NCBI GenBank assembly: GCA_046331245.1
Contig: JAXLRH010000006.1
Coordinates: forward strand, 211,640-275,639
Length of the DNA stretch: 64,000 nucleotides
Source: SSF14 sp046331245
Lineage (GTDB): Bacteria > Actinomycetota > Acidimicrobiia > Acidimicrobiales > Microtrichaceae
Direction of reading: 5' to 3'
The translations under genes were made by a program, and so were the position numbers. Shown one piece after another: positions 8,461 to 17,971 of this stretch; within the stretch, counting starts at the first letter, position 1; the number at the start of each line of letters is the position of its first letter. Below the pieces are notes generated by a model. It was not told where the DNA came from, searched no databases, and was given only the letters and a program-made list of their open reading frames with translations.

Positions 8461-9333
8461 ATGGACACCGCCCTCCGCTCGGCGATTGGCGCCGCTGTCG
8501 GTGCGGACGTGACGGCGGCCGGTCGCCTCAGCGGTGGCGACGTCGCGGAGAGCTACCGGGTCGAGCTCGCCGACGGACGCGTCGTGTTCGCCAAGACCAA
8601 GGCCGGCGCGCCGGCGGGCTTCTTCACCACCGAGGCGGCCAGCCTCTCCTGGCTCCGGGCAGCCGGCGGCGTCGCGGTTCCCGATGTGCTGGCAGCCGAT
8701 GACGGCACCGCGATGTCGCCCAACCTGCTCGTGCTCGAGTGGATCGAGGAGGGTGGCCGGCCCACCGACGCGACCGAGTCGACCTTCGGGTCGGAGCTTG
8801 CGACGCTCCACCGCGCCGGCGCCCCGTGCTTCGGCCGCGAGGACCTCCGCACCAGCGGCAGTCGCGGCCTCCCGAACCGGCCTCACGACGCCTGGGCCGA
8901 GTTCTACGCCACGCAACGCCTGCTGCCGTTGGTCCGCATCGCCCGCGACGAGCGCGCGCTCCCCGATCGCGTCCTCGACGACCTGGAAGCGGTGGCCGGA
9001 CGCCTCGACGTGGTGGGTGGCGACCCCGAGCCGCCGGCGAGGCTGCACGGCGACCTGTGGGCCGGCAACCGGCTGATCGACCGCGACGGACGAAACTGGC
9101 TCATCGACCCCTCGGCGTACGGCGGGCACCGCGAGTTCGACCTCGCGATGATGCGCCTCTTCGGTGGTTTCGGACCGGCAGCGTTCGCGGCGTACGACGA
9201 CGCGTTTCCCCTCTCCGCCGGGGCCGACGAGCGGATCGCGCTGCACCAGATCGCCCCGCTCGTGGTGCACGCGGTGAAGTTCGGGGGCGGCTACCGGGAG
9301 GCGGCGGAACGCGCGATCGCCACCTACCGATGA
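8461..9333 (+). CDS. Fructosamine kinase family protein
   Basis: A 290-residue kinase of the fructosamine-3-kinase/aminoglycoside phosphotransferase superfamily. The N-lobe has the RLSGGDVAESYRVEL loop and a Lys (VVFAKTK); the C-lobe has the Brenner motif LHGDLWAGN and the metal-binding LIDPSAYGGHREFDLAM. LHGDLWAGN is the form found in fructosamine kinases, which phosphorylate ketoamines so that glycated proteins or sugars can be repaired. The start is ATG 6 bases after GAGAAT (8449-8454). The phosphofructokinase gene follows 34 bases downstream, so co-transcription is plausible. Confidence 0.85.
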   Translation: MDTALRSAIGAAVGADVTAAGRLSGGDVAESYRVELADGRVVFAKTKAGAPAGFFTTEAASLSWLRAAGGVAVPDVLAADDGTAMSPNLLVLEWIEEGGRPTDATESTFGSELATLHRAGAPCFGREDLRTSGSRGLPNRPHDAWAEFYATQRLLPLVRIARDERALPDRVLDDLEAVAGRLDVVGGDPEPPARLHGDLWAGNRLIDRDGRNWLIDPSAYGGHREFDLAMMRLFGGFGPAAFAAYDDAFPLSAGADERIALHQIAPLVVHAVKFGGGYREAAERAIATYR

Positions 9334-9367
9334 GGGAGGATGGAGTGACGCCCAACGTGAGGAACCC

Positions 9368-10411
9368 ATGAGCACCGACGTCCGACGCATCGCCATCAAC
9401 ACCGGGGGCGGCGACGCTCCCGGCCTCAACGCGGTCATCCGCGCCGTGACGCTCGGCGCCATCGACCAGGGGTGGGAGGTGCTCGGCATCCGCGACGGCT
9501 ACCACGGCCTGTTCGTGCCCGACGGCGTGATCCCGCTCGGCCACGACGAGGTGCGCGACATCACGCCCATCGGCGGCACGATGCTCGGCACCACGAACCG
9601 CGGCAACCCGTTCGCGACAGGCCGTGACGGCGAGGTGGTGCAGCGCCTCCGCGAGCTCGACATCGACGTGCTCGTCGCGGTCGGCGGCGACGGGTCGCTC
9701 ACCATCGCGCACCGCCTCTCGGAGATGGGCGTCCCGGTGATCGGCGTTCCCAAGACCATCGACAACGACCTCGAGCACACCGACGTGACGACCGGGTTCG
9801 ACTCCGCCGTGTCGTTCGCGACGGAGTGCATCGACCGCCTGGTCACCACCACCACCGCGCACGGACGCGTCATGGTGATCGAGGTGATGGGCCGCACCAC
9901 CGGGTGGATCGCGCTCCACAGCGGCATCGCCGCCGCGGCGAACGTCGTGCTCATCCCCGAGATCCCCTACGACATCGAGGTCGTCGCCGAGCGGGTCCGC
10001 GACCGGGCCGCGCGCGGGCAGGACTACACGATGGTGGTCGTCGCCGAGGGCGCGGTGCCGGTCGGCGGCGAGATCACCACGATCGCCGGCACCGGTCGCT
10101 TCGGCGGCGTCGCCGAGCGCATCGCCGGCCAGCTCGAGGAGCTCACAGGCAAGGAGGCGCGTCACCTCACGCTGGGGCACCTGCTGCGCGGCGGCTCCCC
10201 CACGGCGCCCGACCGACTGCTCGGCCTGCGCTACGGCGCCGAGGCCATCCTGGCCATCAAGGCCGGCGTGCGCGACGTCATGGTCGCGCTCGACGGCGAC
10301 GTGGCACGCCACATCCCGCTCGCCGACGTCGCGGGCCGGGCGCGAACCGTGCCGCCCGACAGCGGCGCGCTGCGCACGGCGCGTTCCATCGGCATGTGCC
10401 TCGGCGACTGA
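9368..10411 (+). CDS. pfkA: 6-phosphofructokinase, class III type
   Basis: A 347-residue phosphofructokinase, converting fructose 6-phosphate to fructose 1,6-bisphosphate in glycolysis. Substrate motifs include NTGGGDAPGLNAVIR, GGTMLGTTNRGNPF, VGGDGSLTIAHRL, PKTIDNDLEHTD and EVMGRTTGWIALH. The donor site combines the Gly of GGDG, associated with ATP use, with the Lys of PKTIDND, associated with pyrophosphate enzymes; this Gly/Lys mix is typical of actinobacterial class III enzymes that use ATP. Donor specificity is therefore inferred, not proven. It follows a kinase gene of the fructosamine type. Confidence 0.92.
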   Translation: MSTDVRRIAINTGGGDAPGLNAVIRAVTLGAIDQGWEVLGIRDGYHGLFVPDGVIPLGHDEVRDITPIGGTMLGTTNRGNPFATGRDGEVVQRLRELDIDVLVAVGGDGSLTIAHRLSEMGVPVIGVPKTIDNDLEHTDVTTGFDSAVSFATECIDRLVTTTTAHGRVMVIEVMGRTTGWIALHSGIAAAANVVLIPEIPYDIEVVAERVRDRAARGQDYTMVVVAEGAVPVGGEITTIAGTGRFGGVAERIAGQLEELTGKEARHLTLGHLLRGGSPTAPDRLLGLRYGAEAILAIKAGVRDVMVALDGDVARHIPLADVAGRARTVPPDSGALRTARSIGMCLGD

Positions 10412-10435
10412 CCCGCTCGCGACCGATCGCTCGGG

Positions 10436-11536
10436 CTACGAGCGGAGCTCGTCGAGGACGTACCGGGAGAACAGCTCACACTCGTCGCGGTGCGGGTACC
10501 CCGACAGGATGAACGACGAGATGCCGAGCTCGCGGTAGGCGCGGAGCTTGGCGAGCACCTGGTCGGGGTCGCCCACCACCGCGGCGCCACAGCCGCTGCG
10601 GGCCCGGCCGATGCCGGTCCACAGATGGTCCTCCACGAACCCGTCGTCGTCGGCCGCGTCGCGGAGCTCCGCCTGCCGCGTCACGCCGACCGAGCCCGAA
10701 TCGAGCGACCGGCGCCGGATGACCTCGCCCTCGGCGGGTTCCAGCTTCGACACCAGATCGAACGCCGCCGCGCGCGCCTCCTGCTCGGTCTCGCGGACGA
10801 CCACGTGCACCCGGTACCCGAAGCGGAGGGTCCGGCCGTAGCCCGCCGCCCGGTCGCGCATGTCGTCGAGCACGGAGGCCACGGCATCCATCGTGTCGGG
10901 CCACATCAGGAACACGTCGGCGTGGGACGCCGCCACGTCGCGGGCATCGGGTGAGATCCCGCCGAAGTAGAGCGGCGGAGCGACCCCGCCACGGGCTGCG
11001 GCCGTCTCGACGGCGATGCGCGGCGGTTCCACGGTGAGGTCGTAGTGCTCGCCGTGGTGGTCGACGGGCCGACCTGCCAACAGCTCCCGCAGGATCGTCA
11101 TCACCTCGCGGGTGCGCTCGTAGCGCGGCGCGCTGTCGAGCGGTGCGCCGGGCAGGTCCGACGAGATGATGTTGATCAGCAGGCGTTGCGCACCTCCCGC
11201 GGAGGTGAGCAGGTGATCGAGCGTCGCCAGCTGGCGGGCCAGCTGCGGCGGCCACATCTCGCCGCACCGCACCGCGACCAGCAGCCGGATGCGGCGGGCC
11301 AGCGCGGCCACGCCGCCGGCGAACGCGACCGAGTCGATGCCCAGCTCGTAGCCCGACGGCAGGAGGATGCTGTCGTAACCGCAGCGATCGGCCGTCGTCA
11401 CGAGGTCGGCGCAGTGGTCGAACGACGAGCGGAGCGCGGGGTCGGGCACGCCCAACCAGCGGTAGTCGTCGTCGCACAGCGCCGAGAACCACGCGACCTC
11501 CAGCGGATCGTCGGTGTGATCGGGCGGCTCGGTCAT
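10436..11536 (-). CDS. LLM-class flavin-dependent monooxygenase
   Basis: A 366-residue luciferase-like protein closest in layout to alkanesulfonate monooxygenase (SsuD): an early strand LEVAWFSALCDD, ADRCGYDSILLPSGY, RIRLLVAVRCGEMWPPQLARQ, RLLINIISSDLPGAPLDS, YERTREVMTILRELL, PPLYFGGISPDARDVAASH and a C-terminal GDPDQVLAKLRAYRELGIS. Such enzymes use FMNH2 and oxygen to oxidise alkanesulfonates or related compounds. Its ATG overlaps the aldo/keto reductase stop by four bases (ATGA), so the two are translated together. No flavin reductase or sulfonate transporter is adjacent, so the substrate is open. Confidence 0.86.
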   Translation of the reverse strand: MTEPPDHTDDPLEVAWFSALCDDDYRWLGVPDPALRSSFDHCADLVTTADRCGYDSILLPSGYELGIDSVAFAGGVAALARRIRLLVAVRCGEMWPPQLARQLATLDHLLTSAGGAQRLLINIISSDLPGAPLDSAPRYERTREVMTILRELLAGRPVDHHGEHYDLTVEPPRIAVETAAARGGVAPPLYFGGISPDARDVAASHADVFLMWPDTMDAVASVLDDMRDRAAGYGRTLRFGYRVHVVVRETEQEARAAAFDLVSKLEPAEGEVIRRRSLDSGSVGVTRQAELRDAADDDGFVEDHLWTGIGRARSGCGAAVVGDPDQVLAKLRAYRELGISSFILSGYPHRDECELFSRYVLDELRS

Positions 11537-12483
11537 GGCATCCGGACACCGCGGCCGGCGACGAGGATCTCGTACCACTCGTTGCGGGTGAGGCGCACCC
11601 GCAGGGCATCGGCCGCCGCCGTGATGCGCTCCGGACGTTGGCTACCCACGATCGGGATCGCCCCGCTCGGGTGGTGCGCCACCCACGCGAGGAGGACGGC
11701 GGCGCGGTCCACGCCCTGCTCCCCCGCCAGTCGATCGGCAACACCGGCCACGGCCACCGCCCGTTCGTCGGCCGGGTCGACGTCGCCGGCGAGGCGGCCG
11801 CCGGCGAGCGGGCTCCACACCAACGGCGTGACCCCGAGCTCCCCGCACAGATCGAGCGTGCCGTCGGTCAACGGCTCCTGGCGCAGCGGGTGCCACTCCG
11901 GCTGGGTCGTCACGATCGGCGCGGCGAGGTGCGCAGCGAGGGCCCGGTGCTGGGCGACGGTGAAGTTGGAGACGCCGATGTGACGCACCAGGCCGGCGGC
12001 GACCAGCGCGTCGAGCCCCTCCGCCATCTCGGCGGCCGACGTCAGGTGGTCGGGCCGGTGCACCTGGTAGAGGTCGATGACGTCCACCCCGAGCCGCCGC
12101 AGCGACGCCTCGCACGCTGCGCGCAGATAGGCGGGCGACTGGTCGTACGGCACCGGCGGCCGGATGCCGCCCTTGGTCGCCACCACCATCCGCTCACGCC
12201 ACGACGGGTTCGCCGCGAGCACCTCGCCGAGCAGCGCCTCGGCGTCGCCGAAGCCCGACGGCGTCGCGTTCGGATCGCCGAGGTAGCCGTAGATGTCCGC
12301 CGTGTCGATGAGCGTCAGGCCGGCGTCGAGCGCCGCGCCGATCTTGGCCGACGCGTCGGCGACCGATGACCGGGCGAACCGCCAGCAGCCGTAGGCGATC
12401 GGCCCGACCTCGAGCTCGCTGCCACCGAGACGGCGGGTCGTCGGGAGCGCAGGCAGCAGCAGGTCGGCAGGTTCGTCGGGCAC
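11533..12483 (-). CDS. Aldo/keto reductase
   Basis: A 316-residue NADPH-dependent (beta/alpha)8 oxidoreductase. The catalytic tetrad is visible: Asp and Tyr in LIDTADIYGYLG, Lys in VVATKGG and His in YQVHRPDHL; the cofactor end reads IPIVGSQRPERI. HIGVSNFTVAQ and QPEWHPL are also family landmarks. The start is taken as GTG at 12483, 6 bases after TACCGT (12490-12495); an extension further upstream would enter the divergent gene. It is upstream of, and overlaps, the flavin monooxygenase gene. The substrate is unknown. Confidence 0.88.
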   Translation of the reverse strand: MPDEPADLLLPALPTTRRLGGSELEVGPIAYGCWRFARSSVADASAKIGAALDAGLTLIDTADIYGYLGDPNATPSGFGDAEALLGEVLAANPSWRERMVVATKGGIRPPVPYDQSPAYLRAACEASLRRLGVDVIDLYQVHRPDHLTSAAEMAEGLDALVAAGLVRHIGVSNFTVAQHRALAAHLAAPIVTTQPEWHPLRQEPLTDGTLDLCGELGVTPLVWSPLAGGRLAGDVDPADERAVAVAGVADRLAGEQGVDRAAVLLAWVAHHPSGAIPIVGSQRPERITAAADALRVRLTRNEWYEILVAGRGVRMP

Positions 12484-12501
12484 GGCGGTACGGTACCCGA
12501 C
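12484..12501. promoter_or_regulatory. Shared divergent leaderless promoter element
   Basis: Only 18 bases separate two divergent GTG starts. TACGGT on the plus strand (12489-12494) ends 7 bases before the rightward GTG; TACCGT on the minus strand (12490-12495) ends 6 bases before the leftward GTG. The two -10 elements thus share the same seven base pairs. Any -35 contacts would lie inside the opposite gene. Confidence 0.5.
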
Positions 12502-13650
12502 GTGCCCACCACCCCGTCCTCCGCCCGCCCCCTGCGCTACGGCGTGATCGGCACCGGCATGATGGGCTGCGAGCACCTCCTCAACCTCGGGCGCATCGAC
12601 GCCGCCGAGGTGGTGGCCATCAGCGATCCCCATCAGCCGTCACGCGAGCTCGGCCTGGCCTGTGCGCTCGACGGACGCCCGGACGCACACGTCGACGTCT
12701 ACGAGCACCACCGCGACCTGCTGGCGCGCGACGACCTCGACGCCGTCGTGATCGCGTCGCCCAACCACACGCACGTCGACGTGCTGGCCGACGCGCTCGC
12801 CACGGACCTGCACGTCATGGTGGAGAAGCCGCTCTGCACGACGGTCGAGGACGCGCAGCGCGCTCGCGAGATGGCGACCGGACGCACCCGCAACGGCGCC
12901 CCGGCCATGTGCTGGGTGGCGTTGGAGTACCGCTACATGCCCACGCCGGCGACCCTGCTCGACATGGTGCGCGCCGGTGCCGTCGGCCGCGCGCACATGG
13001 TCTCGATCCGCGAGCACCGCTTCCCGTTCCTCACGAAGGTCGGCGACTGGAACCGGTTCAGCGCCAACACCGGCGGCACGCTCGTGGAGAAGTGCTGCCA
13101 CTTCTTCGACCTCATGCACCAGCTCGCCGGCGCCCGGCCAGTGCGGGTGATCGCCTCGGGTGGGCAGGACGTGAACCACCTCGACGAGCTCGTCGAGCTC
13201 CCCGACGGCACCACGGCCCGTCCCGACATCCTCGACAACGCCTACGTGATCGTGGAGTTCGCCAACGGCGTGCGCGGCGCGCTCGACCTGTGCATGTTCG
13301 CCGAGGGCGGGCGTCACGAGCAGGAGCTCTGCGTCGTGGGCGACCGGGCGAAACTCGAGACGACCGTGCCCGGCGACGTCGTGTGGAACGGCGCGCGACC
13401 GGCGTTCGGCGCCGCGCCCGACGGCCCCGTCGGCGTCTCCGCTCCGATGGACGCCGAGGTGCGCTACGAGGGCTTCCACCACGGTTCGAGCTACCGCGAG
13501 CACCTCCGCTTCATCGAGCAGGCGAACTCCGGCGGCGACGCACTCGTCACGGTGGACGACGGACTGTGGTCGGTGGCGATGGGCGCGGCGGCACACCGCT
13601 CCATCGACGAGCGACGACCCGTCGACCTGGCCGAATGGGGGCTCTCGTGA
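12502..13650 (+). CDS. Gfo/Idh/MocA family oxidoreductase
   Basis: A 382-residue NAD(P)-dependent oxidoreductase. The Rossmann motif is YGVIGTGMMGCEHLLNL, followed by VVAISDPHQPS, VVIASPNHTHVDVLADAL and the family landmark VEKPLCT. The catalytic-domain segment GGTLVEKCCHFFDLMHQLAG holds the usual Lys/His pair region. These enzymes oxidise or reduce sugars, inositols or related polyols. The start is GTG at 12502. The stop overlaps the GTG of the DsbA-like gene by four bases (GTGA). The substrate cannot be read from the context. Confidence 0.9.
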   Translation: MPTTPSSARPLRYGVIGTGMMGCEHLLNLGRIDAAEVVAISDPHQPSRELGLACALDGRPDAHVDVYEHHRDLLARDDLDAVVIASPNHTHVDVLADALATDLHVMVEKPLCTTVEDAQRAREMATGRTRNGAPAMCWVALEYRYMPTPATLLDMVRAGAVGRAHMVSIREHRFPFLTKVGDWNRFSANTGGTLVEKCCHFFDLMHQLAGARPVRVIASGGQDVNHLDELVELPDGTTARPDILDNAYVIVEFANGVRGALDLCMFAEGGRHEQELCVVGDRAKLETTVPGDVVWNGARPAFGAAPDGPVGVSAPMDAEVRYEGFHHGSSYREHLRFIEQANSGGDALVTVDDGLWSVAMGAAAHRSIDERRPVDLAEWGLS

Positions 13651-14372
13651 CGAACGGGCCCGTGACACCGACGCGGGTGGCCTTCCACTTCGACGTGATG
13701 TGTCCGTTCGCCTACCAGACCTCGCTCTGGATCCGCGAGGTGCGTGCGCTCACCGGCCTCACCGTCGACTGGCGGTTCTTCAGTCTGGAGGAGGTCAACC
13801 GCGTCGAGGGCAAGAAGCATCCGTGGGAGCGGGAGTGGTCCTACGGCTGGTCGATGATGCGCATCGGCGCGCTGCTGCGGCGCGAGGACATGGCGCTGCT
13901 CGACGAGTGGTACCTGCGTGCCGGCACCGCGCTCCACGTGCACGGCCGCAAACCCCACGATCCGGCGGTGGCCCGCCACCTGCTCGGCGAGATGGGCCTC
14001 GACCCGGCGCTGGTCGACGAGGCGATCGCCGATCCGACGACCCACGACGAGGTGCGCGCCGAGCACGACGCCGTGGTCGCCGCCGGCGGGTACGGCGTGC
14101 CGACGCTGTGCTTCGAGGAGGACGAGACGACGTGGCTCTTCGGACCGGTCGTCCTCGATCCGCCCACGGGCGACGCCGCGCTCCGTCTGTGGAACGCGGT
14201 CACCGCGCGGCTCGAGTTCCCCCACCTCTACGAGCTGCAGCGCCCGAAGTCGCCCGACGACGTGCGTTACATCGCCGAGAGCTTCCGCCCGTATCTCGAG
14301 GCGCGCGACTGGGTGAGCATCGAACGCGGCGAGACCATCGACTTCGGGGCCTACGACCCGAAGAACCGCTGA
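13647..14372 (+). CDS. DsbA family (HCCA isomerase-like) protein
   Basis: A 241-residue thioredoxin-fold protein of the DsbA/2-hydroxychromene-2-carboxylate isomerase group. It begins FHFDVMCPFAYQTSLWI, where the active site is CPFA rather than CxxC, so it has one Cys and is probably not a disulfide oxidase. The cis-Pro segment GGYGVPTLCF and C-terminal FGPVVLDPP also fit. GTG at 13647 was chosen because it overlaps the preceding stop (GTGA); an in-frame ATG at 13635 is possible. Its stop lies one base from the convergent agmatine deiminase stop. A glutathione- or mycothiol-type transferase or isomerase role is an inference. Confidence 0.8.
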   Translation: MTNGPVTPTRVAFHFDVMCPFAYQTSLWIREVRALTGLTVDWRFFSLEEVNRVEGKKHPWEREWSYGWSMMRIGALLRREDMALLDEWYLRAGTALHVHGRKPHDPAVARHLLGEMGLDPALVDEAIADPTTHDEVRAEHDAVVAAGGYGVPTLCFEEDETTWLFGPVVLDPPTGDAALRLWNAVTARLEFPHLYELQRPKSPDDVRYIAESFRPYLEARDWVSIERGETIDFGAYDPKNR

Positions 14373-14373
14373 C

Positions 14374-15392
14374 TCAGGCCGCCGGCACCTGCTGCGTGAT
14401 GCAGTGGATGCCCCCGCCGCCGTACGCGAGCACCGGGCCCACGTCGAGACCGATCACCTCGCGGCCGGGGTACTGCGCCGCGATGATCGCCAGCATGTCC
14501 GCGTCGGCCGGATGGTTCGCCGTCGGCACGAGCACGAAGCCGTTCCCCACGTAGAAGTTGCCGTACGGCACCGGACGGCGCTCGCCGCCCACCTCGACGA
14601 ACGGCAGCACGGGGATCTGCACCACCTCCAGCGTGCGGCCGGCCGCGTCGACCTGACCCCGGGCCCACCGGGCGTTGACGTCCATGCGCAACCAGTCCGG
14701 CTCGGCAGGGTCGTCGCAGCCCTGCAGCAGCAGGACGCCGGGGCGTGCGAACCCGCCGACGTTGTCGACGTGCCCGTCGGTGTCGTCGTCGTCCGCGAGC
14801 CCGTACGGCAGCCAGACGACGGTCGAGACGCCGAGCTGCTCCCCCAAGCGCCGCTCGATGTCGGCGCGGGTCAGGCCGGGGTTGCGATTCGGGTGCATGA
14901 GGCACTTCACCGTGGTGACCAGCGTGCCCTCGCCGTCGACGGTGATCGACCCGCCCTCGAGCACCATGTCCACCCGGCGGGAGTCGTGACCGGCGTGGGC
15001 CGCCCACCCGGCCGCCGCCGCGTCGTCGTGGTCGAACGGCGTGTACTTGCCGCCCCAGCCGTTGAACGTCCAGTCGAGCGCGGTGCGGCGCCCGGCGTCG
15101 CTCACGTAGATCGGGCCCGAGTCGCGGAACCACGAGTCGTCGATCGGGAGCTCGACGATCTCGACGCGGCCCCCGCACAGCTCCTCGGCGCGCGCCACCG
15201 CCGGCCCGGGCGACACGATCATCGACACCGGCTCGAACTCGGCGATGGCCCGTGCCACCTGCGCGTGCGCGTCCTCGGCCTGCGCCATGAGGTCGCCGTA
15301 GAGGTCCTCGCGTGCCGGCCAGCAGATGACCGTGCGCTCGTGCGGGGCGAACTCGGCGGGCATTCGCGGACCGCTCGCTGCGGGCGCCTCGC

Positions 15393-15396
<4 letters not shown>
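14374..15396 (-). CDS. aguA: Agmatine deiminase
   Basis: A 340-residue agmatine iminohydrolase, which turns agmatine into N-carbamoylputrescine and ammonia. Landmarks are MPAEFAPHERTVICWP, DDSWFRDSGPIYV, NGWGGKYTPFDHDD, LEGGSITVDGEGTLVTT, DDTDGHVDNV and the C-terminal GGGGIHCITQQ with the nucleophilic Cys. It overlaps the upstream N-carbamoylputrescine amidase gene by four bases (GTGA); GTG at 15396 is taken, with ATG at 15363 as the alternative. Together with that gene it completes the two-step agmatine-to-putrescine route. No arginine decarboxylase gene is in the window. Confidence 0.93.
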
Positions 15397-16268
<872 letters not shown>

Positions 16269-16272
16269 GGGC

Positions 16273-16815
16273 TCAGGCCGATGCCGTCGCGCGACCCTTG
16301 CGGCGGCGCCGGCGCGTGGGCTTCTCCGCCGACTCGGCCACCGACTTCAGCCGCTCGAGGCTCGCCCGCATGCCCTCGCGCATCTCCTCGTCGTGGTCCT
16401 TGATGCCGCCGAGGAACAGCACGGAGAACACCCGGGCCACCATCGGACGCGACCGCCAGGGCTCGCGCGACTCGGTGACGACGGTGCGGTTGTCGCCGTC
16501 GCCCACCGGCTCGAAGCGGTACCGCCAGCGCGTGCCGCTCTGCTTCGTCTCGAAGGCGAACTCGCGGCCGCGGTTGGCCGCGACGACCGTGTTGGTCGTC
16601 GACCACATCACCGGGCCCCGGCGGTTACGACCCTTGAAGCGGGCGTCGACCGACGGGCCCTTCGCGCCGCCGAGCCACTTGCCGCCGGTGCACTCGGGGC
16701 TCAGCCGGCCCATCTTCGAGACGTCGCTGACGATGTCGTAGAGGCGGTCGGCAGGCGCGTCGATGACGATGGACACCTCGTCGTCGACCGCCGTCTTCTT
16801 GCGTCGGAGAGCCAT
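16273..16815 (-). CDS. SRPBCC family protein
   Basis: A 180-residue START/Bet v1-like protein. The order is an N-terminal strand (VSIVIDAPADRLYDIVSDVSKM), GRLSPECTGGKWLGGAKGPSVDARFKGRN, then paired strands (RYRFEPVGDGDNRTVVTESRE) and a long C-terminal helix (GGIKDHDEEMREGMRASLERLK) with a very basic tail. The family binds hydrophobic ligands; many actinobacterial members are polyketide cyclase/dehydrase-like and of unknown role. ATG is 6 bases after TACGGT (16822-16827), a leaderless arrangement. It lies between a mannosyltransferase-like gene and the putrescine genes, without an obvious link to either. Confidence 0.82.
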   Translation of the reverse strand: MALRRKKTAVDDEVSIVIDAPADRLYDIVSDVSKMGRLSPECTGGKWLGGAKGPSVDARFKGRNRRGPVMWSTTNTVVAANRGREFAFETKQSGTRWRYRFEPVGDGDNRTVVTESREPWRSRPMVARVFSVLFLGGIKDHDEEMREGMRASLERLKSVAESAEKPTRRRRRKGRATASA

Positions 16816-16832
16816 GGGCAGACCGTACCGGA

Positions 16833-17948
16833 TCAGGGCACGACGAGCCCGAGCGCGGTCACGGCCGTGAACCACACGAGGCCGATCCCGCTCGCTGCGG
16901 CAACCGCGACGAACGTCCACCGTCGGGTCGTCGCGACGGCCACTGCGAGCGGCAACGCCGGGGCGAGCAGGAGGCCGTAGCGGCCGATCGAGTCGATGTT
17001 GTTCGCCGACAGCGCCACCAACAGACCCAGGCCCAGGTACGCCGTCCACGCGAGCGGGAGACGCCGGCGGATCGCCACGACCAGCGCGACGATCAGGACG
17101 ATTGCGAACGCGAGGTTGTAGCCGTCGCGGAAGTGCAGACGAGCGACGTCCCACACGGCGCGCAGCAGGCGGGTGACGGGCTCGCGGAAGCCGTTGCGGA
17201 AGGCACGCTGCTCGTCGAGCGGGGCCGACCCGCGACCGTCCGTGGCCTGGAGCCACCAGAGGTACGCCGCCATACCGAGCAGCGGAGCGACCGACGCGAC
17301 GGCCCACGCCAGCGCGCGGACGCGGGCGAAGGACGTGCGGAGGTCCTGCCACGCGAGCACGACGACGGGCAGGCACACCAGCACCCCGGTGGGGCGCAGC
17401 AGACCGAGCGCAAGTAGCGGCACGATCGCGGCGAGCGGGCGGCGGCGCTGCAGCGCGAGCGCCGCGAGGAACAGGCACAACAGGAACGGGCCCTCGGCGT
17501 ACGCGTAGACGAGGCTGGCCGCCGCCGGGAACAGCGCGAGCGCGACGACGGCGCGATCGGCGACCGCCTCGTTGTGGCCGAGGCGCGTGACGAGTCGCCA
17601 CAGCGCGAACATCGCGCCGAGCGCGCAGGCGTTGGCGAGGACGACGAGCGCGATGTCGACGCGCCCTCCGAACACCGGGCCGAGGAACCGCCCCGCCTCG
17701 GGGTACAGCGGGAAGAACCGCACGAGATCGGGAGCGACGCGCCCGTAGCCGTGCTCGGCGATGGCGCGATAGGCGTCGCCGTCCCACGTGACGAGTCCCT
17801 GGTCGAGGTGGACCCGCCCGAGCGGGAGGTGAACTTGGCCGGACAGCGCGTGCGCCACCCACAGGCCCAGCGCGACGAGCACCCGAGCGCCCACCCACGA
17901 CCCGAGCACCACCGGCGCCGAACGTCGCAGCCAGGGTGAGTCGGGCAC
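16833..17948 (-). CDS. PIG-V-like membrane mannosyltransferase
   Basis: A 371-residue polytopic membrane protein with about nine hydrophobic segments. The luminal/extracytoplasmic motif WDGDAYRAIAEHGYG and the following FFPLYPEAGRFLG match the PIG-V-type GT-C mannosyltransferases, where the Asp residues are near the active site. In actinobacteria such enzymes use polyprenyl-phosphate sugars to decorate envelope glycolipids or proteins; the acceptor here is unknown. The start is GTG at 17948, 6 bases after TACTGT (17955-17960). It lies 23 bases after pstA but probably has its own promoter. Confidence 0.78.
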   Translation of the reverse strand: MPDSPWLRRSAPVVLGSWVGARVLVALGLWVAHALSGQVHLPLGRVHLDQGLVTWDGDAYRAIAEHGYGRVAPDLVRFFPLYPEAGRFLGPVFGGRVDIALVVLANACALGAMFALWRLVTRLGHNEAVADRAVVALALFPAAASLVYAYAEGPFLLCLFLAALALQRRRPLAAIVPLLALGLLRPTGVLVCLPVVVLAWQDLRTSFARVRALAWAVASVAPLLGMAAYLWWLQATDGRGSAPLDEQRAFRNGFREPVTRLLRAVWDVARLHFRDGYNLAFAIVLIVALVVAIRRRLPLAWTAYLGLGLLVALSANNIDSIGRYGLLLAPALPLAVAVATTRRWTFVAVAAASGIGLVWFTAVTALGLVVP

Positions 17949-17971
17949 CGGGACACAGTACCGGCCGGCCG

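Noticed and set aside
10413..10445. Stem between the pfkA and monooxygenase gene ends
   Set aside because: A 7-bp arm with a 19-base loop extends into the coding end; too weak to call a terminator.
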